A stretch of 64,000 bases of DNA from positions 186,001 to 250,000 of the forward strand of contig CAUTSA010000001.1 of NCBI GenBank assembly GCA_963540965.1, read 5' to 3'. Source of the DNA: Nanosyncoccus sp963540965 (GTDB lineage: Bacteria > Patescibacteriota > Saccharimonadia > Saccharimonadales > Saccharimonadaceae). The notes beneath the pieces were generated by a model. It made no database searches. It saw only the letters and a list, made by a program, of their open reading frames with translations, and was not told the origin of the DNA. Position 1 is the first letter of the stretch. Each line of letters opens with the position of its first letter. Shown here in pieces: positions 33,177 to 41,337 of this stretch. The translations under genes and the position numbers were made by a program.

Positions 33177-35866
33177 TGAAATTTTCGCCATCATATAATC
33201 CAGCAGATTTTGAAACGGATATTTATGCAGGCTGGGAAGCGGCTTCAAAATTCTTGCCGGCTAAAGCGGATAGGGGTGGAAGAAGTGGGCGTGAATCCAA
33301 AAGATATTCAATTGTGATGCCACCACCTAACGCAAACGGAAATTTACATATTGGCCATGGCCTTACGGTAGCGACGGAAGATGCTTTAGCTAGGTATTAT
33401 CGATTAAGGGGTCGTCGTACTTGGTATGTACCTGGGGCGGATCATGCAGGGTTTGAGACCTGGGTAGTTTTTGAGCGCGAATTGGAAAAACATGGCAAGA
33501 CTCGTTTTATGTACTCTCGAGATGAGCTATATGCGCGAGTCTGGGATTTTGTGCAAGAAAAACGTGGATCGATGGAGCTTCAACTGCGGGCTCTGGGTGC
33601 TTCATGTTCTTGGAAGGATCTTACCTTTACTCTAGATGAAAATGTGGTGCGACAAACTTATCGAACATTCGAGAGAATGTGGCAAGATGGATTAGTTTAT
33701 AGGGGTGAAAAGCTGGTTAATTACTGTACAAAGCACCAGACGGCTTTTGCTGATATTGAGGTGGAGTATAAGGACGAAGAAGGCAAACTATACGAAATTA
33801 AGTATCCGATCGCTAATGGCGATGGGTTTGTTGTAGTTTCTACAACGAGACCTGAGACATTGTTTGGAGATGTGGCTGTGGCAGTTAATCCAGCAGATGA
33901 ACGTTATGCTGATATTTTTGGACAGTTTGTTTCCCTTCCGCTAACGAAGCGAGAGATTCCAGTAATTGCGGATAAGCATGCAGATATGGAATATGGGACT
34001 GGAGCTGTTAAAATTACGCCGGCACATGATGTGAATGACTTTGAAGTTGGGGAGAGGCATGAATTGCCAAGAATTTCGGTGATTGGGCCGGACGGAAAAA
34101 TGTTACCTGTTTGTGGTCCGTCCTATGAAGGATTGACTGTACTTGAATGTCGCAAGAAAGTATTAAAAGATCTTTCTGCGGCGGGGCTTTTAGTGTCTGA
34201 AAAGAGAATTCAGCATTCAGTGGCGCATTGTTATAAATGTGGAACCGTGATTGAACCAATGTTGAAAGAGCAGTGGTTTGTAGATACTTCGAAGTTGGCG
34301 AAGATGGCCATCCAGCATTTAAATAATAATGAGATTAAATTTTATCCAGAAAATAAATTAAAAGTTTTGATCAATTATCTTGAGGGTCTGAAGGACTGGA
34401 ATATTTCAAGGCAAATTCCTTGGGGTATTGCGATTCCAATGTTTAGAAAGGTTGATGCAAATGATGAGGGTCCAGAATGGCGATTTGATGTACGCACGCA
34501 TTTGTCAGAGATTGAGATTGGAGGCGTAAAATATCAGCGCGATGAGGATACATTTGATACTTGGTTCTCTTCTTCACACTGGCCAATTGTTTGTACAAAC
34601 TGGGAAGAAGGGGTGGGGAGTGAGTTTTATCCACTTAACACAATGGAAACCGGTGCGGATATTTTGTTTGCTTGGGTGGCTCGAATGATTATGGTGGGAA
34701 TTTATGTGACCGGTGAAGTCCCGTTCAAGGAAGTTTACCTACACGGCTTAGTGCTTGATGCACATGGTAAGAAAATGTCGAAATCTAAGGGCAATGTAAT
34801 CAATCCAATGGAAATGATTATGCAGTATGGCTCCGATGCCTTTAGGTTGGGTATTTTGCGTGGACGTTCGGCTGGATTAAATCAGGCGTTTTCGGAAAAT
34901 TCTGTTGTTTCGGGGCGTAATCTGTGTAATAAATTGTGGAATATTTCTCGGTTTGTACAGGGGATTGTAGATGCAGAAGAAGAAGAGAAGGGGTATTCTG
35001 AGACGGACGTCTCGGTAGTACTGGGGGCTGATAGAGAATCGGCAGTGCACCAAACTGGGAGTGACTCGATTAACCCAGAGGTTTATCAGTATACGACAAA
35101 TAATATGGGGGAGGATTGGATTTGTCGTGAGATTAACAGGGCTAGGGGTGTACTTGAACAGTGTATGGCTGGATATCGTTTTTCGGAGGCAGTGGAAGCG
35201 ATTTATGAACTGATTTGGGATAAATATGCGGACTGGTTCCTTGAAAGCCAGAAAATTTATAAGAATATTTCCCTGCTAAAAGTTAGTTTAGAGTCAATTT
35301 TGACGATGTTGCATCCGTTTGCCCCATTTGTAACAGAGGCGATTTGGCAGAATTTGTCTTGGACGGATGGAATGATTATTGATGCAATGTGGCCATCAGT
35401 GATGAGCTACGATGAGATTTCGGCGGAAAACTTTGAACGATTAATAGAGGTGATATCTGAAATTCGTGGTATAGAAACGGCGCTTTCGAAGTTTAATAAG
35501 GGTAAAAAGTTTGGATTACTTGTCGGTGAGGATATCTTAGTAAATGACAACTTGTTGTTAGTGAAATTCCTGTCGCATGTGCCGTCAATTGCTTCGACTA
35601 ATGGTTCCCCACGCGGTTTGAGGCTGGCAACAATAAATCATGAACTTTATCTTGATGTACCAGAGAAAGTAGTGGTAGATTTTAAAGATGAGTTAGAGGC
35701 GAAGATTTTAGCCATAGGCCGTGAATTAGATGCTTTGAATGCTAGAATGATGAATCCGAGATATGTGGAGAAGGCTCCAGCTCAATTAGTTAGAGAGACT
35801 AGAAACAGTATTGAGGAGAAAGAGGAGCAGATTGAGCGACTAAAACAGCAGCTTTCTATCATTTAA
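33176..35866 (+). CDS. valS: Valyl-tRNA synthetase
   Basis: The 896-residue class I synthetase has PPPNANGNLHIGH near residue 45, TTRPETLFGDVAVAVNP of the CP1 editing domain near 222, and KKMSKSKGN near 535. The C-terminal tail is a short coiled coil (about 845-896). It charges tRNA-Val and edits threonine mistakes. It is coupled to the HIT gene and followed by a strong terminator. Confidence 0.96.
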   Translation: MKFSPSYNPADFETDIYAGWEAASKFLPAKADRGGRSGRESKRYSIVMPPPNANGNLHIGHGLTVATEDALARYYRLRGRRTWYVPGADHAGFETWVVFERELEKHGKTRFMYSRDELYARVWDFVQEKRGSMELQLRALGASCSWKDLTFTLDENVVRQTYRTFERMWQDGLVYRGEKLVNYCTKHQTAFADIEVEYKDEEGKLYEIKYPIANGDGFVVVSTTRPETLFGDVAVAVNPADERYADIFGQFVSLPLTKREIPVIADKHADMEYGTGAVKITPAHDVNDFEVGERHELPRISVIGPDGKMLPVCGPSYEGLTVLECRKKVLKDLSAAGLLVSEKRIQHSVAHCYKCGTVIEPMLKEQWFVDTSKLAKMAIQHLNNNEIKFYPENKLKVLINYLEGLKDWNISRQIPWGIAIPMFRKVDANDEGPEWRFDVRTHLSEIEIGGVKYQRDEDTFDTWFSSSHWPIVCTNWEEGVGSEFYPLNTMETGADILFAWVARMIMVGIYVTGEVPFKEVYLHGLVLDAHGKKMSKSKGNVINPMEMIMQYGSDAFRLGILRGRSAGLNQAFSENSVVSGRNLCNKLWNISRFVQGIVDAEEEEKGYSETDVSVVLGADRESAVHQTGSDSINPEVYQYTTNNMGEDWICREINRARGVLEQCMAGYRFSEAVEAIYELIWDKYADWFLESQKIYKNISLLKVSLESILTMLHPFAPFVTEAIWQNLSWTDGMIIDAMWPSVMSYDEISAENFERLIEVISEIRGIETALSKFNKGKKFGLLVGEDILVNDNLLLVKFLSHVPSIASTNGSPRGLRLATINHELYLDVPEKVVVDFKDELEAKILAIGRELDALNARMMNPRYVEKAPAQLVRETRNSIEEKEEQIERLKQQLSII

Positions 35867-35878
35867 GCTGCGTATTGT

Positions 35879-35909
35879 GAAAAAAATAGGCTTTGAGCCT
35901 ATTTTTTTG
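35879..35909 (+). terminator. Terminator of valS
   Basis: AAAAAATAGGCT-TTG-AGCCTATTTTTTT has near-perfect arms and a T run. Confidence 0.85.
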
Positions 35910-36388
35910 ACATTTCCCTGTTTTATTCTTATTTTTAGTATTTGTTTCTTTAGTTCTTCTTTATATCATCGATTTTTTTGGAAAAGCTTCCTGATTTAGG
36001 GGTATTTATGATAGTGGTGTCTACTTTTAATAAATTGTATCTACGTTTTTTAGTAAATTAATGTGAAACTTGTGAAATTGGTCATAAAAATGTCGTGCTT
36101 CCCTGTTAAGCACGTGAAAATACTTGTGTTAATCATGATAATAAAAAATTTATGCTTGACACAGCCAAGTTTTTATTTCATAAAAGTACTATTTTTGATA
36201 TGACCAATTACTTATTTTTTAGATTATTACAAAAAACTAAAAGTTTGAGTAATTGTTATGTTTATAATACTGCTTGTGGGTTGCTAAGTCAATAGGGTGT
36301 TAATAATTGGGGTAGGGAATTAATAGGAATGGGGAATTATTAGGCTATGTGGAAAATGAATCGATTTATTTATGGTGGGGAACTATGC
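35910..36388. other. Long AT-rich noncoding stretch where TTCCCT polarity flips
   Basis: No coding frame is convincing. It contains a 7-pair inverted repeat, CGTGCTT and AAGCACG, at 36094-36114. TATAAT is at 36264-36269 and a single DnaA-like TGTGGAAAA near 36356. The last TTCCCTG sites on the plus strand (35914, 36099) and the first AGGGAA (36314) lie inside it. A weak XerC/XerD-like arrangement occurs near 36131-36160. Function is unknown. Confidence 0.5.
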
Positions 36389-36394
36389 TAGAAT
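36389..36394 (+). promoter_or_regulatory. Extended -10 (TGCTAGAAT) before the transposase remnant
   Basis: TAGAAT ends six bases before GTG 36401. Confidence 0.45.
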
Positions 36395-36400
36395 GTAGGT

Positions 36401-36598
36401 GTGGCTTATATTAGAAAATTTAAAACTGCTTCTGGCGCAACGGGCGTGCAAGTTTGCTATAAGGAACATAGCAAGATTGTGAAAACTGTTCATGTTGGCT
36501 CGGCAAATTCGCCGGAAGGTTTGAATCGACTTCTAATTAAGGCACAAGAAATAATTGATGAAGGGAAGAGTTCACTTTTTGATTTGAGTGGATTTTAA
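36401..36598 (+). CDS. IS1634-type transposase N-terminal remnant
   Basis: The 65-residue frame starts with GTG (AYIRKFKTASGATGVQVCY, then VKTVHVGSANSPEGLNRLL). This looks like the first 65 residues of IS1634-family transposases, which are about 500 residues long. The catalytic part is absent. It keeps a promoter-like box at leaderless distance, so it may be expressed as a small protein rather than being plain debris. Alternatively it is the last trace of a decayed insertion. Confidence 0.65.
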   Translation: MAYIRKFKTASGATGVQVCYKEHSKIVKTVHVGSANSPEGLNRLLIKAQEIIDEGKSSLFDLSGF

Positions 36599-36993
36599 AC
36601 CTTTTATTTTTTTGGGTGCGATTTTTAACCTTTGTTTTTGATTGGTTTTTGGTTTTTTCGCTTTTTTTGGTGGTTTTTTAACTAATGCAGTTTATACACC
36701 AGTTAAGGGAACTATAGTAATTCTTAACTAATGCAGTTTATGCACTAGTTTGGGGAACCGTAGTAATTAAAAGATTATGGCAAGAATCTTTATTTTAAGA
36801 TCGGATTAAAATCTTCGTTTTAATTAGATTATTTTAAGAGATTTTTATTAATAAAAAAGCTAGTGCATTTTTTGCACTAGTTGGGAAATAACTTGACATT
36901 ATATGAAGTTTTTTTGTGGAAGTGAGGATTTTTTGAATTTTTGTGAGTAAAATATTGTGCGACTTTAGAGTTGGATGGTTTTGACGATTGATT
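36599..36993. repeat. Palindromic repeat cluster downstream of the remnant
   Basis: Two tandem 46-base copies (36678-36723 and 36724-36769) begin TTAACTAATGCAGTTTAT. A third, shorter palindrome at 36858-36882 has arms CTAGTGCA and TGCACTAG. Copy two and the third share the same stem arms, so all could form hairpins. No gene is visible in the rest of the gap. They may be remnants of a small inverted-repeat element. Confidence 0.7.
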
Positions 36994-37593
36994 TTACGTG
37001 TTTTTCACAAAATATTGAAGAAGTTCGAGGAATCGGTAGCTGATGAATGCGCCTTTATAGGAGGGAAAATTATGTAACTGTTGTTCTTTGCAGATTGTTT
37101 GAAAAATTTGAAGAGCCTTGGGTAGGGAAAGCCATTTTAGAATATAGTCTTCTTCGAGTTCATCTGGCATATAATTTGGGTGAAGGACTTTGTCTGGCTG
37201 GGCAGAGAAGAAAAAGGTGGTGGTGACTCGATCGTAGCGTTGTTCGTGGATATTACCGATTGGTTTTGGGTTTTTGAGTAAATAACCGGTTTCTTCTAAT
37301 GTTTCGCGACTTAGTGCTTGAAGAAGAGACTCACCTGGTTCGATTCCGCCACCGGGGATGGCATAGTAATCTCTGGCCCGAGAATAGAGTAGACAGATTT
37401 GCTGATTTTGATTAATGAGTAGGCAACGTGCGGAATTTCTAATATTGGGATGCTCGACAATTGGTTTCAAAAAATCAGGATGAGCTGGTTGAGAAGCTTT
37501 ATCTAAGAAGAAATCTTGATTTAGATATTGGATTGTATGATTTATAATTTGAATTTCTTGAGTTTTGAGACCAGAATAAAAACTATCTTGCAT
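36994..37593 (-). CDS. Nudix hydrolase with N-terminal extension
   Basis: The 199-residue protein has the Nudix box beginning GGGIEPGESLLQAL and ending RETLEETGY. The N-terminal 50 residues lack a recognised domain, and the C-terminal part ends in aromatic-rich helices. The substrate is unknown; the GGGIEPGES form is common in broad-range nucleoside diphosphate or sugar-nucleotide hydrolases. TATAAT ends nine bases before ATG 37593. Confidence 0.85.
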   Translation of the reverse strand: MQDSFYSGLKTQEIQIINHTIQYLNQDFFLDKASQPAHPDFLKPIVEHPNIRNSARCLLINQNQQICLLYSRARDYYAIPGGGIEPGESLLQALSRETLEETGYLLKNPKPIGNIHEQRYDRVTTTFFFSAQPDKVLHPNYMPDELEEDYILKWLSLPKALQIFQTICKEQQLHNFPSYKGAFISYRFLELLQYFVKNT

Positions 37594-37602
37594 AATAAAT
37601 AT

Positions 37603-37608
37603 ATTATA
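37603..37608 (-). promoter_or_regulatory. -10 box (TATAAT) of the Nudix gene
   Basis: The minus-strand box ends nine bases before ATG 37593. Confidence 0.45.
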
Positions 37609-37639
37609 CTGTATAAGAAATTAATTTTTTTTGAACTGT

Positions 37640-38725
37640 TTATTGGATAATTGAACGAGGCATAATATTAAGAGTGAACGGATCGGTTGATGGAATTTGA
37701 GATTCAACTTCGTAATAAGCTGCGGAGGCAACCATGGCGCCATTATCTCCAGAGAATCGTGGCTCAGGGAAGAAGAGGTTAATTTTGTTATGCAGTTTAG
37801 AATTTTGTTGTTCAATAAATATGTTGAAATCGTGACGCAATCTTTGATTGGCTGAAACTCCACCTGCAATAATGAGGCTCTCAGTTTCGGGATTCTGCTT
37901 AAGTGCTAGATTAATTTTTTCGATTAGAATATCAACAGCAGTCTGTTCAAAGGAAGCTGCAAAATCTGCACGTTGCTGATCAGTGAGAAGTGCGGCCAAC
38001 TGCGATGAGGGGAATGAAATAGGTTTCTGGGTTTCTTTTTGAACTTCACGAAGAACAGCGGTCTTAAGTCCGGAAAACGAAAAATCAAGAGTACCAGACA
38101 TAGGATGGGGAAATGAATAGGCGTTGGGGTTTCCGGTTGCGGCGGCTTTAGTAATTGAAGGGCCACCTGGATAGGGAAGACCTAGGATTTTGGCAATTTT
38201 ATCAAAACATTCACCAACTGCGTCATCGCGGGTGGTGCCAATAATTTCAAATTGTTGATGTGCGGACATTTTAACGATTTGAGTATGACCGCCTGAGATG
38301 ATCAGGGCAATGAGAGGAAAATTGGGTTCGGTTTGGTTCTGGAGCCAGTTAGCATAGATGTGAGATTTGAGGTGGTGAACTGCGTAGAGTGGTTTGTGCT
38401 GTAAAATGGCAAGGGTCCGAGCGGTGAGTGTCCCAACGAGAAGTGAGCCAAGAAGACCTGGAGTATGGGTGACGGCGATGGCGTCAATTTTAGACCAATC
38501 ATCTTGGTTGGAATCAGTTTTTAGATTAGCTTCTTGAAAAGCTTGATGAATAGCGGGAAGGATTGCTTCGAGGTGAGAGCGGGCGGCGATTTCGGGAATG
38601 ACACCACCATAGGCGGCAAAAATGTCAATTTGTGAAACAACGACATTGCTTAGAATGGTTTGGCCGTTTTCGACAATAGCAACAGCAGTTTCATCACATG
38701 ATGACTCGATTCCCAAAATTCTCAT
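37640..38725 (-). CDS. tsaD: tRNA threonylcarbamoyladenosine transferase subunit TsaD
   Basis: The 361-residue ASKHA-fold enzyme transfers threonylcarbamoyl to A37 of tRNAs that read ANN codons. Family marks: GIESSCDETAVAIVE at the start, the metal-binding HHLKSHIYA near residue 120, SGGHTQIV near 149, IIAGGVSANQRLR near 290 and SGDNGAMVASAAYYE near 332. No partner (TsaB, TsaE or TsaC) is nearby. TATAAT ends six bases before ATG 38725. Confidence 0.96.
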   Translation of the reverse strand: MRILGIESSCDETAVAIVENGQTILSNVVVSQIDIFAAYGGVIPEIAARSHLEAILPAIHQAFQEANLKTDSNQDDWSKIDAIAVTHTPGLLGSLLVGTLTARTLAILQHKPLYAVHHLKSHIYANWLQNQTEPNFPLIALIISGGHTQIVKMSAHQQFEIIGTTRDDAVGECFDKIAKILGLPYPGGPSITKAAATGNPNAYSFPHPMSGTLDFSFSGLKTAVLREVQKETQKPISFPSSQLAALLTDQQRADFAASFEQTAVDILIEKINLALKQNPETESLIIAGGVSANQRLRHDFNIFIEQQNSKLHNKINLFFPEPRFSGDNGAMVASAAYYEVESQIPSTDPFTLNIMPRSIIQ

Positions 38726-38731
38726 AGACTG

Positions 38732-38737
38732 ATTATA
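38732..38737 (-). promoter_or_regulatory. -10 box (TATAAT) of tsaD, leaderless
   Basis: The minus-strand box ends six bases before ATG 38725. Confidence 0.55.
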
Positions 38738-38778
38738 GTATGAGTTTGAGATTTTGTTAACTGCTTGAGAATAATAGG

Positions 38779-39999
38779 CTAACTTGAGAATTTGAGGGAT
38801 TCAATAGGTTTTTGTTTGGAAGCTTTAAAAGCAGGGAAGAGGCCGAAAAGAATACCAGTGACGAAGGCAAAGTAAAATGCGACAAGGCAAATTTCGAGGT
38901 TAATAAATGGTTTGAAGGGGGTGAAGGTGGAGCAGAAAATTGCTACGAGGTAGCCGAGGAGGAAGCCGCCAATGCAGCCAAGAAAAACAAGGATGATGCT
39001 TTCAAAGAGGAATTGCATAAAGATGTGGGTATTGGTGGCGCCGATGGCTTTTCGAATACCAATTTCGTGAGTGCGTTCTGTGACGGAGACTAGCATGAGA
39101 TTCATAACACTGATACCGCCAATGAAAAGTGAGATTGCTGCAATACTGCCCAACATAATGGAGATAATAGAGAAGAAGTTGCTGGCGGGGTGGGAGATAT
39201 GTGAACCATAGTTAACGGTGAAATTACTGGCGGAGCCTTTGAGGTCGGTAAGAACTTTAGTAATTTGATGAGCGGTGGGCTCGGTTTTTTGATTATCTTT
39301 CACGGTGATATTGATTTGTTGAATTTGGGGATTAAGGTTCTTGATTTGCTCAATATCTACTATAACGGATTGGTCGAAATCTACACCATTAAAATTAATG
39401 GGGTTCTCGGTTTTTTGAAGAGTGCCAATAATAATAAATTTGTGACCAGAGAAAGAGAAGGTCTTGCCAATGGGTTCACTGGAACCAAAGAGTTGAAGGG
39501 CAAGAGAATGTCCAATAACAGCTGACTTTAGATTATTATCTTGGATAAAATTCCCGGACTTGATTTCTAGGTTTAGGATATCCTTGAGGTCGGAATTACT
39601 GGCCAAAATAGTGGCTGAGTCAACGGTGTGATCACCGATAGCTGTTTCGTGGAGAACTGCGAGGGGGGCGATGTTTTTGATGTTATCGCTGGACTCTTTA
39701 ATTCTGGTTAAGTCTTCCATGGTGAGATTCGAATTGTTGAAATGGTTTGAGTTTGTTAGTTCGTCAATAATATTTGTAAGATTGTTTTTATTGTTTGCAG
39801 GTCGAACAAGAATGAGCTCTTGATTAAGTGCCTTTATCTGAGAGGAGATGAGTTGCGAAATACTGCCTGCAAGACTGAGAATTAAAATAATACTCCCTAT
39901 ACCAACTGATATGCCAAGACAGGTGAAGAAACTGCGAAACTTGTGTTTTTTGAGAGAATTTTTGGCGATCTCAAAATTAGTACGAAGAAGTAATGACAT
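38779..39999 (-). CDS. MacB/FtsX-like ABC transporter permease
   Basis: The 406-residue protein has an N-terminal membrane helix (about residues 22-45), a large outside MacB-type domain (about 50-270) and three C-terminal helices (about 280-400). TERTHEIGIRKAIGAT near 309 is the family signature before the second helix. The start overlaps the stop of the ATPase gene at 39999, so both are one unit. The MacB-like type usually moves peptides or lipids by mechanical coupling. Confidence 0.92.
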   Translation of the reverse strand: MSLLLRTNFEIAKNSLKKHKFRSFFTCLGISVGIGSIILILSLAGSISQLISSQIKALNQELILVRPANNKNNLTNIIDELTNSNHFNNSNLTMEDLTRIKESSDNIKNIAPLAVLHETAIGDHTVDSATILASNSDLKDILNLEIKSGNFIQDNNLKSAVIGHSLALQLFGSSEPIGKTFSFSGHKFIIIGTLQKTENPINFNGVDFDQSVIVDIEQIKNLNPQIQQINITVKDNQKTEPTAHQITKVLTDLKGSASNFTVNYGSHISHPASNFFSIISIMLGSIAAISLFIGGISVMNLMLVSVTERTHEIGIRKAIGATNTHIFMQFLFESIILVFLGCIGGFLLGYLVAIFCSTFTPFKPFINLEICLVAFYFAFVTGILFGLFPAFKASKQKPIESLKFSS

Positions 40000-41258
40000 T
40001 ATTTTCGGCGTCCTTTCGCTTGTTTTTTATTAGTTTTTGCAGGCTTGGCTTTGATTTTAGATTTCTTGTAAGGTTCTTCTAGCTCCTCTATAGAGGTGAC
40101 TTTCTTTACGATGCGAATTGAACCGTCACTTGACGTAGATGAGACAACAGGGAAGTCGGGCTTTTTTGATGTTGAATCTGTCTTGACCGGGGTTTTTGCT
40201 GATTGTGTAGTTTCATGATCAGTGATAGAGATTTCAGATGTGGTCGGGTACTTGTAGGAAAGGTTAGGAGATTTTGGCTCATTTTTTTCGATTGATATTG
40301 TTTCTGTCGGTGTTGTAATTAAGGATGGGTCAGGGGGAACGATCGGTAATCGGTCGGATTCTAATATAGAAGATTGGAAGGCTTCATGATTTTTAGCGCC
40401 AACTTGTTGAATAGGTCGAACTTTAATGGTTTGAGTTTCGGAAATTTCTTCTACTTGAGGAAGATCGTCGATGGTCTCTCTGATGGACTCTGAAGACTTC
40501 TTAAAGAAATTAACTTTAATACGTTCAGGAAGATCTTCATCTGCGACGGTTTTAATATCGGTGGCAATACGACCATCGAGCATATGAATAACCCTGGTGG
40601 CATAGGAGGTAAGATTTGGGTTGTGGGTGACCATAATAATAGTGTTACCTTTGGAATGAATGCGGCGAAGTTCCTCCATAACAAGATGGGCGTTATGGCT
40701 ATCAAGGTTGCCGGTTGGTTCGTCGGCAAGAATAATTTCAGGAGCTGAAACAAGAGCACGTGCAATGGCGACACGTTGTTTTTGGCCGCCAGATAGCTGG
40801 TAAGGGTAATAATATTCGCGTTTTTGCATGTTTAGGTAGGAAAGCATTTCGGAAGATTTGATGAGACGTTTTGTTTTGGGGACACCAGCATAAACAAGAG
40901 GAAGTGAGACATTCTCAAGAATGGTCATTTTAGGGATGAGGTTAAAGTCTTGGAAAATAAAACCAATTTTTTGGGCACGAATATGGGCTTGACGAGATTT
41001 AGAGAAAACAGTAGTGCGCTCAGAGTCGAGATAATAGCTTCCGGAAGTGGGGAAGTCTAGTAGGCCAATGATGTTTAACAGGGTAGTCTTACCGCAACCG
41101 GAAGGACCCATGATCATAATAAATTCGCCTGGTTTAACTTCCAGATTAAAATCGTTAAGTGCGAATGATTCTGCCTCACCATATCCGAAGCTACGAGTGA
41201 TGTTTTTTAATTCAATTAAAAGTGAATTATCTTTTCTAATATTACCCTTGTGACTCAT
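39999..41258 (-). CDS. ABC transporter ATPase with long C-terminal extension
   Basis: ATG 41258 is chosen because TATAAT ends seven bases upstream; the longer frame begins at TTG inside the promoter. The first 235 residues form a LolD/MacB-type ATPase: Walker A GPSGCGKTT, signature LSGGQKQRVAIARAL, Walker B EIILADEPTGN. The remaining 180 residues are a low-complexity, Pro/Ser/Thr-rich segment with a Lys-rich end (KSKIKAKPAKTNKKQ). Standard members are about 230 residues, so the tail is unusual. Confidence 0.92.
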   Translation of the reverse strand: MSHKGNIRKDNSLLIELKNITRSFGYGEAESFALNDFNLEVKPGEFIMIMGPSGCGKTTLLNIIGLLDFPTSGSYYLDSERTTVFSKSRQAHIRAQKIGFIFQDFNLIPKMTILENVSLPLVYAGVPKTKRLIKSSEMLSYLNMQKREYYYPYQLSGGQKQRVAIARALVSAPEIILADEPTGNLDSHNAHLVMEELRRIHSKGNTIIMVTHNPNLTSYATRVIHMLDGRIATDIKTVADEDLPERIKVNFFKKSSESIRETIDDLPQVEEISETQTIKVRPIQQVGAKNHEAFQSSILESDRLPIVPPDPSLITTPTETISIEKNEPKSPNLSYKYPTTSEISITDHETTQSAKTPVKTDSTSKKPDFPVVSSTSSDGSIRIVKKVTSIEELEEPYKKSKIKAKPAKTNKKQAKGRRK

Positions 41259-41265
41259 TGCTTTA

Positions 41266-41271
41266 ATTATA
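41266..41271 (-). promoter_or_regulatory. Extended -10 (TGCTATAAT) of the exporter operon
   Basis: The minus-strand box ends seven bases before ATG 41258. Confidence 0.6.
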
Positions 41272-41337
41272 GCATGCAAGAGAAAAACTAGTGGTTTATG
41301 TGGTAAAATTGTTAAAGAAAAAGTGGAGGATTGGTCG

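Noticed and set aside
36131..36160. Possible XerC/XerD (dif-like) site near the TTCCCT flip
   Set aside because: Half-sites ending ATAA and starting TTATG are present, but the centre is eight bases and the outer positions match poorly. The lack of a GC-skew change also argues against dif. It is kept only as a weak candidate.
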